Below are positions 1 through 8,271 of a stretch of DNA of 64,000 bases, piece by piece (within the stretch, counting starts at the first letter, position 1; each line of letters begins with the position of its first letter). The stretch comes from Desulfobacula toluolica Tol2 (GTDB lineage: Bacteria; Desulfobacterota; Desulfobacteria; Desulfobacterales; Desulfobacteraceae). The stretch covers positions 4,846,001 to 4,910,000 of the forward strand of contig NC_018645.1 in the NCBI RefSeq assembly GCF_000307105.1, in the 5' to 3' direction. The notes beneath the pieces are model-generated. The model saw only the letters and a program-made list of their open reading frames with translations, had not been told where the DNA came from and searched no databases. The position numbers and the translations under genes were made by a program.

Positions 1-1
1 A

Positions 2-637
2 GACATTCAAAATAAAATTTTTGAGCCATACTATACCACCAAGGGCATGGGAGAAGGCACGGGCCTTGGCCTTGCGGTCGTACACGGCATTGTCAAAAAT
101 CTGCACGGGGATATTACCGTAAACAGTGAACCCGGCAAAGGAACAGCATTTTGCGTTTATCTGCCTGTGGCAAAAGCAACAAAAAAAAATGTTCGGGAAA
201 GATCTATGGCACCGGTTCCAACCGGCAAGGAACACATTCTCCTGGTGGATGATGACGAAGACCTTGCCCGGATGCATAAACAAATGCTTGAAAGACTTGG
301 GTATAAAGTTACTGTGTTGACATCCAGCGTTGAAACTCTGGATGTGTTTCAAAATTCTCCCAACGGATTTGATCTGGTAATGACGGATATGACTATGCCG
401 GGCATGACAGGGGCGGAACTTGCCCGGCGGATTTTTAAAATAAAACCCGATATGCCGGTGATTTTATGTACAGGATACAGTGAGATAATAAATGCCGAGC
501 AGGCCAAGGCCATGGGCATTAATGCCTACTTGTCAAAACCGATCCTTAAAAGGGAATTGGCTGATGTCGTCAGAACTGTTCTGGATGAAACTAAAGAGAT
601 AAATATCAAAGAAAAAAAATATTGGACAACATATTAA
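2..637 (+). CDS. Hybrid sensor histidine kinase, C-terminal part (5' cut by window edge)
   Basis: The frame is open from the first bases of the window, so only the end of the gene is present. It starts inside the ATPase domain: the F box (IFEPYYTTKG) and G2 box ([15 protein letters not shown]) of a HATPase_c domain are followed by a linker and a receiver domain (HILLVDDDEDLARM, phosphoacceptor Asp in MTDMTMPG, Lys in LSKPI). The gene at 54002 ends in the same way and shows the likely full form: periplasmic binding domain, PAS domains, kinase core, receiver. It sits 10 bp before a sigma-54 response regulator, so the two are a likely sensor/regulator pair acting by phosphorelay at the inner membrane. 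The signal sensed cannot be read from this fragment. An internal Met at base 47 is not the real start because the conserved F box lies before it. Confidence 0.87.
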   Translation, partial: DIQNKIFEPYYTTKGMGEGTGLGLAVVHGIVKNLHGDITVNSEPGKGTAFCVYLPVAKATKKNVRERSMAPVPTGKEHILLVDDDEDLARMHKQMLERLGYKVTVLTSSVETLDVFQNSPNGFDLVMTDMTMPGMTGAELARRIFKIKPDMPVILCTGYSEIINAEQAKAMGINAYLSKPILKRELADVVRTVLDETKEINIKEKKYWTTY

Positions 638-647
638 AGGAAACTTT

Positions 648-2099
648 ATGGCCGGAATATTGATCATAGATGACGAACCCCAGATACGAGAGCTTTTAAT
701 AAAACACCTGAATGAACTTGATCAAATGCCAATGGTTGCCGAAACACTTGCCGATGGACTGGAGATGGTCGCTTCAGGGACGTTTGACCTTATATTTCTT
801 GATGTAAATCTGCCGGACGGAAATGGTATTGAAGCCCTTCCTCTTATCAAAAACTCAAGATCTGAACCTGAAGTCATTATCATAACCGGAGAAGGCGATG
901 AGCAAGGTGCAAAAATGGCAATTGACAGCGGGGCCTGGGATTATATATTAAAACCTTTTTCAGGGTATGAAATCAAACTGCAAGTCAAACGCTCCCTGGA
1001 TTTTCGGGCATCAAAAAAAGCTCTGAATTCTTCACCTGAAAAAATTTTAAACAGATCCAGCATCATTGGGTCAAGCCCCAAACTTCTGTCACGACTGAAC
1101 ATGGTTGCACAATGCGCCAAAAGTGATGCCAATGTATTGATTACCGGGCAGACAGGAACCGGAAAGGAATTGTTTGCCAAAGTTGTTCATATGAACAGCC
1201 GGCAGGAAAAGAATAATTTTGTGGTGGTGGACTGTGCATCCCTTCCGGAACAGCTTGTTGAAAGCGTGCTGTTTGGCCATGTCAAAGGAGCTTATACAGG
1301 GGCGGATTCCAATCAGGACGGGCTGGTGAAAAAAGCGGATGGAGGAACTCTTTTTCTTGATGAAATCGGAGAACTGCCCTTATCCATACAAAAAAAATTT
1401 TTAAGAATTCTTCAGGAACGAAGATTTAAACCAGTTGGCGGCACAAACGAGGTCGTGAGTCATTTCAGGCTTGTTTCGGCAACCAACCGGAATCTTGAAG
1501 AAATGGTCAAAGAAAATCAATTTAGAAATGATCTGCTTTTTCGGCTCAGAACTATTCACATTGATTTGCCCCCTTTAAAAGAGTGTAAAGAAGACATCAA
1601 GGATCTTACCCTTCATTATATTTATACCTTGTGCAATCATCACGGTTTTGAAAACAAAGGGTTTGTCTCCGAGTTTTTAAAAGCGCTTGAATCCTATGAC
1701 TGGCCCGGAAATATCAGGGAGCTTATCAGCAGCCTGGAAAAAGCCATACTGGCTGATCCAGCGTCTCCGATTCTTTATCCCAATTGTTTGCCCAACCCGA
1801 TAAGAATACACTATATTCAATCTTCCATGAACAAAACCAGGGCAGGGTGTGATTTTAAGCGTGTCAGCCAAACATCGGACAAGTTTCAATCCATTGATCT
1901 GCCGGATAATCTATTAGATCCCATCAAACCTCTAAAACAGGTAAAAGACGTGGCAATCAGCATAATTGAAAAGATCTATCTTGAAAAGCTGATGCAGTCA
2001 TCCAACGGAGATCTTGATAAAGCCGGCACCTTGTCATGCATCAGCAAAAGCCGTATCTATTCTTTGCTCAAAAAATATAACATCTCCAGATCCGTATAG
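648..2099 (+). CDS. Sigma-54 dependent response regulator, NtrC family
   Basis: This 483-residue protein has the three expected domains: receiver at about residues 1-125 (phosphoacceptor D52 in FLDVNLPDG), AAA+ sigma-54 interaction domain at about 140-385, and a Fis-type helix-turn-helix at the C-terminus (SKSRIYSLLKKYNI). Walker A is GQTGTGK at 167-173. The sigma-54 contacting loop is GAYTGA at 214-219; Tyr for Phe is a tolerated aromatic change of GAFTGA. Start ATG follows AAAGGAAAC. It probably receives phosphate from the kinase just upstream and activates sigma-54 promoters; the nearest candidate target is the promoter at 2313 in front of the small gene and chemoreceptor. It is a paralogue of the regulator at 57858, with a different recognition helix, so a different operator is expected. 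Confidence 0.93.
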   Translation: MAGILIIDDEPQIRELLIKHLNELDQMPMVAETLADGLEMVASGTFDLIFLDVNLPDGNGIEALPLIKNSRSEPEVIIITGEGDEQGAKMAIDSGAWDYILKPFSGYEIKLQVKRSLDFRASKKALNSSPEKILNRSSIIGSSPKLLSRLNMVAQCAKSDANVLITGQTGTGKELFAKVVHMNSRQEKNNFVVVDCASLPEQLVESVLFGHVKGAYTGADSNQDGLVKKADGGTLFLDEIGELPLSIQKKFLRILQERRFKPVGGTNEVVSHFRLVSATNRNLEEMVKENQFRNDLLFRLRTIHIDLPPLKECKEDIKDLTLHYIYTLCNHHGFENKGFVSEFLKALESYDWPGNIRELISSLEKAILADPASPILYPNCLPNPIRIHYIQSSMNKTRAGCDFKRVSQTSDKFQSIDLPDNLLDPIKPLKQVKDVAISIIEKIYLEKLMQSSNGDLDKAGTLSCISKSRIYSLLKKYNISRSV

Positions 2100-2312
2100 C
2101 TTCCAAGGGCAGACTTGGTATTTCATTCAAATCTGTCCACAACAAAGATTGAAAATCCATACCTGTTTTACTAAGGCTTTCTTATAAAAAAAATTCATAT
2201 CAAATTTGAAATTCGTATTGTTTAGTACGATTTGTATTGTGTTATTGATTGCCCCAAAAAAGCTGCCCCATGTAACTGTCTGTTATTAAAAACTTTTTTC
2301 TGCTAAACGCTC

Positions 2313-2328
2313 TGGCACTCTTTTTGTA
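2313..2328 (+). promoter_or_regulatory. Sigma-54 (-24/-12) promoter
   Basis: TGGCACTCTTTTTGTA matches the consensus TGGCAC-N5-TTGCW at all but one position (T for C in the -12 GC). It lies 52 bp before the ATG at 2380 and just downstream of a sigma-54 activator gene, which supports it. The upstream 200 bp hold small AT-rich palindromes such as TCAAATTTGA but no copy of the CTCCTG-N5-CAGGAG element seen elsewhere in the window. Transcript start not shown. Confidence 0.6.
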
Positions 2329-2379
2329 TTGGTTGATATTAAATGCTGAAACTGGTTTTATTTTGGAAAAAGGAGGAAA

Positions 2380-2799
2380 ATGGACATTATTATTTACTCA
2401 GATGCAGGCAACACTCAAAAGGACAAACTTGAAAAAGAGATTTATCACGTTTGCAATATAATGCCTGTCATGGTTTTTGATTTTAAAAGTTTTTTTAATG
2501 TGATCAAATCCAGATTATATGGCCAGTATATAGTGGTCTTTCTGATCAAATCTGCTGAAGAACTTGAATTTTTATATTCCAACAAACAAAAACTGTTTTC
2601 TTCACAGTATATTTTAATTCTTCCAAATGAAGATAAACAATTAATCAAAAAAGGACTTTTATTATACCCAAGATATCTTGCTTTTGCCTGCCATGGATTT
2701 AAGGATATGTCTGCCGTACTGAACAAGATGATTTGGAACAATACCTTAAAAGAAAAAAAACTGGAAAATTTAACAATTCAAACAATCAACAACAATTAA
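2380..2799 (+). CDS. Small protein of unknown function, receiver-like fold possible
   Basis: This 139-residue protein starts after a strong ribosome site (AAAGGAGGAAA). I do not recognise a family. The sequence alternates short hydrophobic beta-like stretches (MDIIIYSD, YIVVFLIK, YILILPN) with charged helices, as in CheY-like or Rossmann-like folds, but the usual phosphoacceptor and Lys pattern of a receiver is not evident. It ends 25 bp before the chemoreceptor gene, has a sigma-54 type promoter upstream and is likely cotranscribed with the receptor, so a role tied to signalling or to the receptor's regulation is an inference from position only. No signal peptide or membrane segment. Confidence 0.72.
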   Translation: MDIIIYSDAGNTQKDKLEKEIYHVCNIMPVMVFDFKSFFNVIKSRLYGQYIVVFLIKSAEELEFLYSNKQKLFSSQYILILPNEDKQLIKKGLLLYPRYLAFACHGFKDMSAVLNKMIWNNTLKEKKLENLTIQTINNN

Positions 2800-2824
2800 T
2801 TATTAATAGCAGAAAGGAGAAAAC

Positions 2825-5602
2825 ATGAACCTGTCAATCGGAAAAAAAATGGGGCTGAATACATTGATATTTTCTTTGGTTGCCATTGTGCCCTTTGTCA
2901 TTTTAGGGGTAATGGCCGTAAAGACTGCACAGCAATCATTTGTTGAAAGCAAATTTGAACAATTGTCCTCTGTCCGGAGCATTAAAAAAGGCCAGATCGA
3001 AAAGTTTTTTAAAGAACGGGAAGGCGACATGGGGGTTCTTGTGGAAACCGTCAGCACCTTGAGGCAGGAAGCTTTTGCAAAACTGGTTGCTGTTCAGGAA
3101 ATAAAAAAACAACAGCTTATGAATTATGTAAGTTCTGTAAAAGGGGCGCTTCAGGGCCTGAAGGGTGATCCGTATGTTCAAAAAGCTGTGATGGAGTTTG
3201 CCACGGCCTTTGCAAAAGCAGGCAATAAGACTGAGTCCTCTGAATGGAAATCAGCGGCACTGGAATATCATCCCCGGCTCAAGAATATCATGGAAGGCAA
3301 TGGCTGGTATGATATGTTTTTGATTGGCAAGCAGGGTAATATTATCTATACGGTCATGCGTGAAGCTGATCTGGGCATGAATATACCCGGCAGCGAATTG
3401 AAAAATCAGGGCATGGGCAAAATCTTTACTTATGCAAAAACAATGGGAAAAGACGAAATTGCCATTGCGGATTTTGAACCTTATTCACCTTCCAACGGCA
3501 AGCCTGCAGGATTTATGATGGCTCAAATACATGATGATTTTGGCAATCTTCAAGGATATGTTGCATTACAGATTCCTTTGGACCGTATCAATCAAATCAT
3601 GCTGGTACGCGACGGCATGGGAAAAACAGGTGAAAGCTACCTGGTTGGCCAAGACGGCCTGATGCGGTCGGATTCCTATCTTGACCCCCAAGGCCACTCA
3701 GTGGAAGCATCCTTTCAAAACAAAAAACCTGTCAAGACAGAAGCGGTTAAAGATGCGCTACAAGGAAATACAAATCACAAGGTCATTGTTGATTATAACG
3801 GCAACCCGGTATTGTCCGCATGGAGCAGAGTTGAACTGGGCAATGGCGTTTATTGGGCCATGATATCTGAAATTGATGTGGCTGAAGCCTTTAGCCCCGT
3901 TGATGCGGACGGCAATGAGTTTTATGCCAAATATAAGGAATTGTATGGATATTATGATCTGTTCCTTTTCAATCCTGACGGGTATGCTTTTTATACGGTT
4001 ACCAGGGAATCCGATTATCAGACTAATTTTTTAAACGGCAAATACAGCCGGTCCAATCTTGGAACTTTGATTCAACAGGTGGTGCAGAGCAAACAATTCG
4101 GACTGGCGGATTTTGCGCCTTATGCACCCAGCAACGGCGAGCCGTGTGCGTTTATTGCACAGCCCCTCATACACAATGGACAAGTGGAAATAATTGTGGC
4201 ATTACAGCTTTCCCTTGAATCCATCAATTCCATCATGCAGGAACGAGAGGGTTTGGGCAAAACCGGTGAAACATATCTTGTCGGCAGTGATCATCTGATG
4301 AGATCCGATTCTTTTCTTGATCCGGCATCACATTCTGTTAAAGCGTCTTTTGCCAACCCAGGCAAGGGAAGTATTAAAACCATGGGTGTAACTGAAGCCC
4401 TTTCCGGCAAAACCGGCAATCAAATTATCATGGACTACAATGACACTCCTGTTTTGTCGGCTTATACACCTGTCACAATCGGCAATACAACATGGGCGTT
4501 ACTGGCGGAAATCGATCAAAAAGAGGTTGTCACCGAGTCTGTGGCCGCACAGATATTGCTCAACCGTGTCTGGATGATTGGGCTTGTGTCTATCCTGGTC
4601 ATTGCGGCTGTGATCATAATGAGTATTTTTATTGTTAAAAATCTTTCTCAAACCCTTTCCCGTGTAATCGCCGGATTAAGTTCCAGCACAGAGCAGGTAG
4701 CCTCGGCAGCAGGGCAGGTATCGTCTTCGAGCCAGTCTCTTGCAGAAGGGTCGTCAGAACAGGCCGCATCAATAGAAGAAACTTCTGCATCCATGGAGGA
4801 AATGGCCTCCATGACAGCTAAGAATGCAGAAAATGCAGCTCATGCAGACACCTTGATGAAAGAAGCAAACGGTGTGGTAGCAAGCGCCAATAACTCTATG
4901 AACCAGCTGATCAGCTCCATGGAAGATATCTCCAGGGCAAGTGATGAGACCGGTAAAATCATTAAAACCATTGATGAAATCGCTTTTCAGACCAACCTTC
5001 TCGCCCTGAATGCAGCAGTTGAGGCGGCACGGGCGGGAGACGCGGGAGCCGGTTTTGCAGTGGTGGCAGACGAGGTGAGAAACCTTGCCATACGATCTGC
5101 AGAAGCTGCAAAAAACACGGCACAGTTAATTGAAGGTACGGTAAAAAAAGTGAACCATGGATCAGAACTTGTTTCCACAACCAATGAGGCATTCGGTAAC
5201 GTAGCTAAAAGCAGTGAAAAAGTCGCAGGATTGGTGGCTGAAATTTCAGAAGCTTCCAAAGAGCAGTCCGGCGGGATTGAACAGGTGAACATTGCCATTA
5301 CGGAGATGGATAAAGTGGTTCAGCAAAATGCTGCAACTGCTGAAGAATCGGCTTCCGCATCCGAAGAAATGAACGCCCAGGCAGAACAGCTCAAAGATTA
5401 TGTAGGGGATCTTGTTCTGCTGGTTACAGGTAAAAATGAACAACGCTCTGCTGCTTTACTTCATCAAAAATCAGTTGCAGGAATTTCCGGAACCTCTCGT
5501 CGTTCTATGCCGGCAAACAAAAAACTTATCGCCCCGTTAAAAGAAGTCAGACCTGACCAGGTGATACCGTTTGATGATGATAAGGAATTTGTGGATTTTT
5601 AA
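2825..5602 (+). CDS. Methyl-accepting chemotaxis protein with tandem Cache-like sensor domains
   Basis: This 925-residue inner-membrane chemoreceptor follows AGAAAGGAGAAAAC. Membrane segment 1 is at about residues 12-33 and segment 2 at about 578-602. Between them lies a long periplasmic region with two similar Cache-type units: GMGKTGESYLVGQDGLMRSD in the first and GLGKTGETYLVGSDHLMRSD in the second, each followed by a repeated VDYN/MDYN block. After the second segment there is no clear HAMP domain; the chain goes straight into the coiled-coil signalling domain, whose hairpin tip is intact (EIAFQTNLLALNAAVEAARA, GFAVVADEVRNLA). It should transmit ligand binding to CheA/CheW; the ligand is unknown. 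Cotranscription with the small upstream gene from a sigma-54 promoter is likely. Confidence 0.95.
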   Translation: MNLSIGKKMGLNTLIFSLVAIVPFVILGVMAVKTAQQSFVESKFEQLSSVRSIKKGQIEKFFKEREGDMGVLVETVSTLRQEAFAKLVAVQEIKKQQLMNYVSSVKGALQGLKGDPYVQKAVMEFATAFAKAGNKTESSEWKSAALEYHPRLKNIMEGNGWYDMFLIGKQGNIIYTVMREADLGMNIPGSELKNQGMGKIFTYAKTMGKDEIAIADFEPYSPSNGKPAGFMMAQIHDDFGNLQGYVALQIPLDRINQIMLVRDGMGKTGESYLVGQDGLMRSDSYLDPQGHSVEASFQNKKPVKTEAVKDALQGNTNHKVIVDYNGNPVLSAWSRVELGNGVYWAMISEIDVAEAFSPVDADGNEFYAKYKELYGYYDLFLFNPDGYAFYTVTRESDYQTNFLNGKYSRSNLGTLIQQVVQSKQFGLADFAPYAPSNGEPCAFIAQPLIHNGQVEIIVALQLSLESINSIMQEREGLGKTGETYLVGSDHLMRSDSFLDPASHSVKASFANPGKGSIKTMGVTEALSGKTGNQIIMDYNDTPVLSAYTPVTIGNTTWALLAEIDQKEVVTESVAAQILLNRVWMIGLVSILVIAAVIIMSIFIVKNLSQTLSRVIAGLSSSTEQVASAAGQVSSSSQSLAEGSSEQAASIEETSASMEEMASMTAKNAENAAHADTLMKEANGVVASANNSMNQLISSMEDISRASDETGKIIKTIDEIAFQTNLLALNAAVEAARAGDAGAGFAVVADEVRNLAIRSAEAAKNTAQLIEGTVKKVNHGSELVSTTNEAFGNVAKSSEKVAGLVAEISEASKEQSGGIEQVNIAITEMDKVVQQNAATAEESASASEEMNAQAEQLKDYVGDLVLLVTGKNEQRSAALLHQKSVAGISGTSRRSMPANKKLIAPLKEVRPDQVIPFDDDKEFVDF

Positions 5603-5697
5603 TGGATTTTCGAGCTTTATAACAATGTCGGCCATTCGTCACAATCAGTGGGCCAATAGGGTCAGAATTGTGTTGTGATCAACTCTGGATTTACCGC

Positions 5698-5726
5698 AAA
5701 GGGCAGGATATGTTTTCCTGCCCTTT
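5698..5726 (+). terminator. Strong hairpin after the chemoreceptor gene
   Basis: AAAGGGCAGGA and TCCTGCCCTTT form an 11-bp perfect stem with a 7-base loop about 95 bp after the receptor stop codon. There is no clean U tract after it, so it may act as a weak terminator or a 3' end stabiliser. No gene is visible between 5603 and 5855. Confidence 0.45.
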
Positions 5727-5855
5727 GCCTGTGTGGCCGGGAAGGATGCTTTAAAGGATTTTTAAAAGAAAATTTGTAGGACTATATTCATAATACATGA
5801 TAAGAAGATGGGATGACTGATTATTATGCTGTTAATATGACAATTAAGGAAAATA

Positions 5856-6590
5856 ATGATCATCCAAATAATTTTTAAAAAATTAAAACAAGCTTTTATG
5901 GATCTGCTGCCCATTATTGCAGTGATAGCTTTTTTTCAGATTTTCGTTTTAAAGCAGCCATTGCCGCAAATGGGAGAAGTCATTTTTGGTGCTTTGCTTG
6001 TGGTTGCCGGTTTGAGCCTGTTTGTTCAGGGTTTGGAAATGGGCCTGTTTCCCATTGGTGAGTCAATGGCCCATGCATTAGCCCAAAAAGGCAGTCTTTT
6101 CTGGCTGCTCTGTTTTGCCTTTGCTCTGGGGTTTTCAACCACTGTGGCAGAACCTGCCCTCATAGCCGTGGCCTGGGAAGCAGCAGAGATTGCCGGTCAG
6201 GGAGGCCTTATTGATCCGGGCCAGGACTCTTTGGAAAAATATGCCTTTGGGCTTCGCATGTCTGTTGCCGTTTCCGTGGGGCTTGCCATCCTTATCGGTG
6301 TTATTCGCATCATCCGCGGTTGGCCAATTCATTATCTGATCATCGGCGGCTATGTTTTTGTTATGCTGATGACATTCATCGCCCCCAAAGAAATTGTCGG
6401 CATCGCTTATGATGCAGGTGGCGTGACCACCTCCACCATCACCGTGCCCCTGGTTGCAGCTTTGGGGGTAGGCCTGGCCTCATCCATCAAAGGACGGAGC
6501 CCGCTTGTGGACGGTTTTGGTCTTATCGCTTTTGCTTCTCTTCTTCCCATGATTTTTGTCATGGGTTATGGATTAATTATTTTCAGATAA
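5856..6590 (+). CDS. DUF1538 integral membrane protein, first of a pair (UmpA/UmpB-like)
   Basis: This 244-residue protein is almost entirely hydrophobic, with about six to seven membrane segments. It carries the hallmark repeats of DUF1538: an early FQIFVLKQPLP block, FSTTVAEPALIAVA in the middle, and the late block AYDAGGVTTSTITVPLVAAL. The next gene has the same three blocks, so the two form a heteromeric pair. DUF1538 pairs have been described as UmpA/UmpB, reported as monovalent cation/proton antiporters in a halophile; whether that holds here is unknown. The operon continues with a PII-like and a CBS protein, which suggests allosteric control of transport. Start ATG follows AAGGAAAATA. 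Confidence 0.85.
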   Translation: MIIQIIFKKLKQAFMDLLPIIAVIAFFQIFVLKQPLPQMGEVIFGALLVVAGLSLFVQGLEMGLFPIGESMAHALAQKGSLFWLLCFAFALGFSTTVAEPALIAVAWEAAEIAGQGGLIDPGQDSLEKYAFGLRMSVAVSVGLAILIGVIRIIRGWPIHYLIIGGYVFVMLMTFIAPKEIVGIAYDAGGVTTSTITVPLVAALGVGLASSIKGRSPLVDGFGLIAFASLLPMIFVMGYGLIIFR

Positions 6591-6606
6591 AAAAAGGCCT
6601 GTTATA

Positions 6607-7401
6607 ATGGAATTCATACATGATTTCAGCAAAATATTGTTAGCCACCTGTAGGGATGTATTGCCGATCATTATTCTTATCAGCTTTTTCCAAATACTTG
6701 TTTTACGACAGAAAATTCCCCATTTGAGCCGTCTCATTGTCGGTGGCATCTATGTTGTTATTGGTCTTGCTTTATTTCTGGCAGGACTTGAAAAAGCACT
6801 TTTCCCTTTGGGCAATATAATGGCAACCCAGCTGTCTGATCCGGTCTTTATTTACGGCACAGAAGAAATTGTCACCCATGCCGACTGGAAAGCTTATGGC
6901 TGGGTGTACCTGTTTGGTGCAATGATCGGTTTTGCCACCACCATTGCAGAACCCTCTCTTATTGCAGTGGCTTTTAAAGCCAGCGAGGTTTCCGCAGGGA
7001 CGATCAAACAATGGGGCCTGAGAATTACCGTGGCCCTGGGAGTCGCTTTTGGAATCAGTCTTGGCACTTTTAGGATTGTAACTGGTACGCCGCTTTATTT
7101 GTATATTCTTGCGGGCTATGTGATTGTTGTCGTACAGACCATGTTTGCCCCCAAAAGCATTATTGCCCTGGCCTATGATTCGGGCGGGGTTACGACTTCA
7201 ACGGTTACCGTGCCGCTGGTAGCGGCTCTTGGCCTTGGGCTGGCCGCCACCGTACCTGGGCGGAATCCTGCTCTTGACGGGTTTGGCCTTATTGCCTTTG
7301 CCAGTCTGTTTCCAATTATAGCTGTCATGGGCTATGCACAGTTGATGCACTGGTTTGCCAAACACAAAAAAAAAATACTGGAGAAAACAAATGCGCTTTA
7401 A
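6607..7401 (+). CDS. DUF1538 integral membrane protein, second of a pair (UmpA/UmpB-like)
   Basis: This 264-residue membrane protein is a paralogue of the one before it, 16 bp downstream. Conserved blocks are FQILVLRQKIP, FATTIAEPSLIAVA and AYDSGGVTTSTVTVPLVAAL, the last followed by a NPALDGFGLIAFASLFP stretch shared with the partner (SPLVDGFGLIAFASLLP). A loop at about residues 75-95 is longer than in the partner. The paired architecture suggests one transporter made of two homologous halves. Its end overlaps the PII-like gene by 11 bp, which implies translational coupling. The transported ion or solute is not visible from sequence. Confidence 0.85.
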   Translation: MEFIHDFSKILLATCRDVLPIIILISFFQILVLRQKIPHLSRLIVGGIYVVIGLALFLAGLEKALFPLGNIMATQLSDPVFIYGTEEIVTHADWKAYGWVYLFGAMIGFATTIAEPSLIAVAFKASEVSAGTIKQWGLRITVALGVAFGISLGTFRIVTGTPLYLYILAGYVIVVVQTMFAPKSIIALAYDSGGVTTSTVTVPLVAALGLGLAATVPGRNPALDGFGLIAFASLFPIIAVMGYAQLMHWFAKHKKKILEKTNAL

Positions 7402-7738
7402 ACTTATTTTATCCCTGGTAAAGGAGGATATAACTGACCGTATAGTGGATGCGGCAAAAAAGGCTGGAGCCAAAGGGGCAACCATTATACCGGCCAGAGG
7501 AACCGGCATCCATGAGGCGAAAACTTTTTTTGGCCTCACACTGGAGGCCAGGACCGATATTGTCATGCTGCTGATCGAAGAACATATTGTTGCCCAAATT
7601 TTAGATGCGATAAAAAAAGCGGGACAATTCCACAAACCTGGAACCGGTATTGCTTTTGTGGTTCCTGTTGAGCAGGTTGCCGGTCTGGAAAGCCAGATAG
7701 AAAGTTTTAAGGAAGAAGTTAAAAAAAGTTATTTTTAA
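7391..7738 (+). CDS. PII-like signalling protein with short T-loop
   Basis: This 115-residue protein has the beta-alpha-beta pattern of the PII superfamily (MRFKLILSLVKEDITDRIVD, then DIVMLLIEEHIVAQILDAIK). The region that forms the long T-loop in GlnB/GlnK is short (RGTGIHEAKTFFG) and lacks the uridylylated Tyr; the GDGKIF B-loop signature is replaced by KPGTGIAFVVPV. It is therefore a divergent PII relative, not a classical nitrogen sensor. The start at 7391 was chosen because ATG there follows GGAGAAAACA; an earlier in-frame Met at 7355 lies inside the upstream gene. Being coupled to the DUF1538 pair, it probably binds a small ligand and gates that transporter. Confidence 0.78.
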   Translation: MRFKLILSLVKEDITDRIVDAAKKAGAKGATIIPARGTGIHEAKTFFGLTLEARTDIVMLLIEEHIVAQILDAIKKAGQFHKPGTGIAFVVPVEQVAGLESQIESFKEEVKKSYF

Positions 7739-7772
7739 ACAATTATCATTATTTCTACAGGGGAATAAAAAT

Positions 7773-8177
7773 ATGGTATCTGACAAAACCTCAATAATCA
7801 GGGCAAGAGACGTGATGTCCAAGGGAATTGTCTCTATTGACGGCATTGCAACAGCAAGTGAGGCTGCTGCCAAAATGCGTTCTGAAAAAGTCTCTTATCT
7901 TCTTGTCAACAAACGGCACAAGGATGATGCCTGGGCCATGGTGGTTGTTCAAGATTTTATTAAAAAGGTGATAATCCCGGGTCGTTCACCGTCTGAAGTT
8001 AATGTTTATGAAATCATGACCAAGCCTGTTATTACCGTTCCGGCAGATATGGACATTCGTTACGTTGCCCGTTTGATTTACCGTGCCGGTATGCGAAGAG
8101 CTCCTGTGGAAGATTGCGGAGAGCTTATCGGTATGGTTTCCCTGGCATCTTTGATCCTTGATAATGATCTTTTTTAA
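7773..8177 (+). CDS. CBS-domain pair protein
   Basis: This 134-residue protein is a single Bateman module: two CBS motifs, the first beginning RARDVMSKGIVSID (residues about 10-60) and the second VYEIMTKPVITVPADMDI (about 75-130), with the typical GxVSLASLIL end. Such modules bind adenine nucleotides. It follows the PII-like gene by 34 bp in the same direction and likely forms a second regulatory subunit of the DUF1538 transporter operon. Ribosome site AGGGGAATAAAA. A palindrome after the stop ends the unit. Confidence 0.9.
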   Translation: MVSDKTSIIRARDVMSKGIVSIDGIATASEAAAKMRSEKVSYLLVNKRHKDDAWAMVVVQDFIKKVIIPGRSPSEVNVYEIMTKPVITVPADMDIRYVARLIYRAGMRRAPVEDCGELIGMVSLASLILDNDLF

Positions 8178-8212
8178 TATTTTTTGTTTCACGGATTATA
8201 AAATCGATATTG

Positions 8213-8255
8213 GCCTGATCCCTGCCTATGCATTAATCATCTCCAAGGATCAGGC
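8213..8255. terminator. Bidirectional terminator between convergent genes
   Basis: GCCTGATCC (8213-8221) pairs with GGATCAGGC (8247-8255): a 9-bp perfect stem with a 25-base loop, followed by TTTGATTGTATTTT on the plus strand and flanked by A/T-rich DNA on the other side. It lies between the CBS gene and the end of the minus-strand TonB receptor gene. Confidence 0.6.
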
Positions 8256-8271
8256 TTTGATTGTATTTTAA

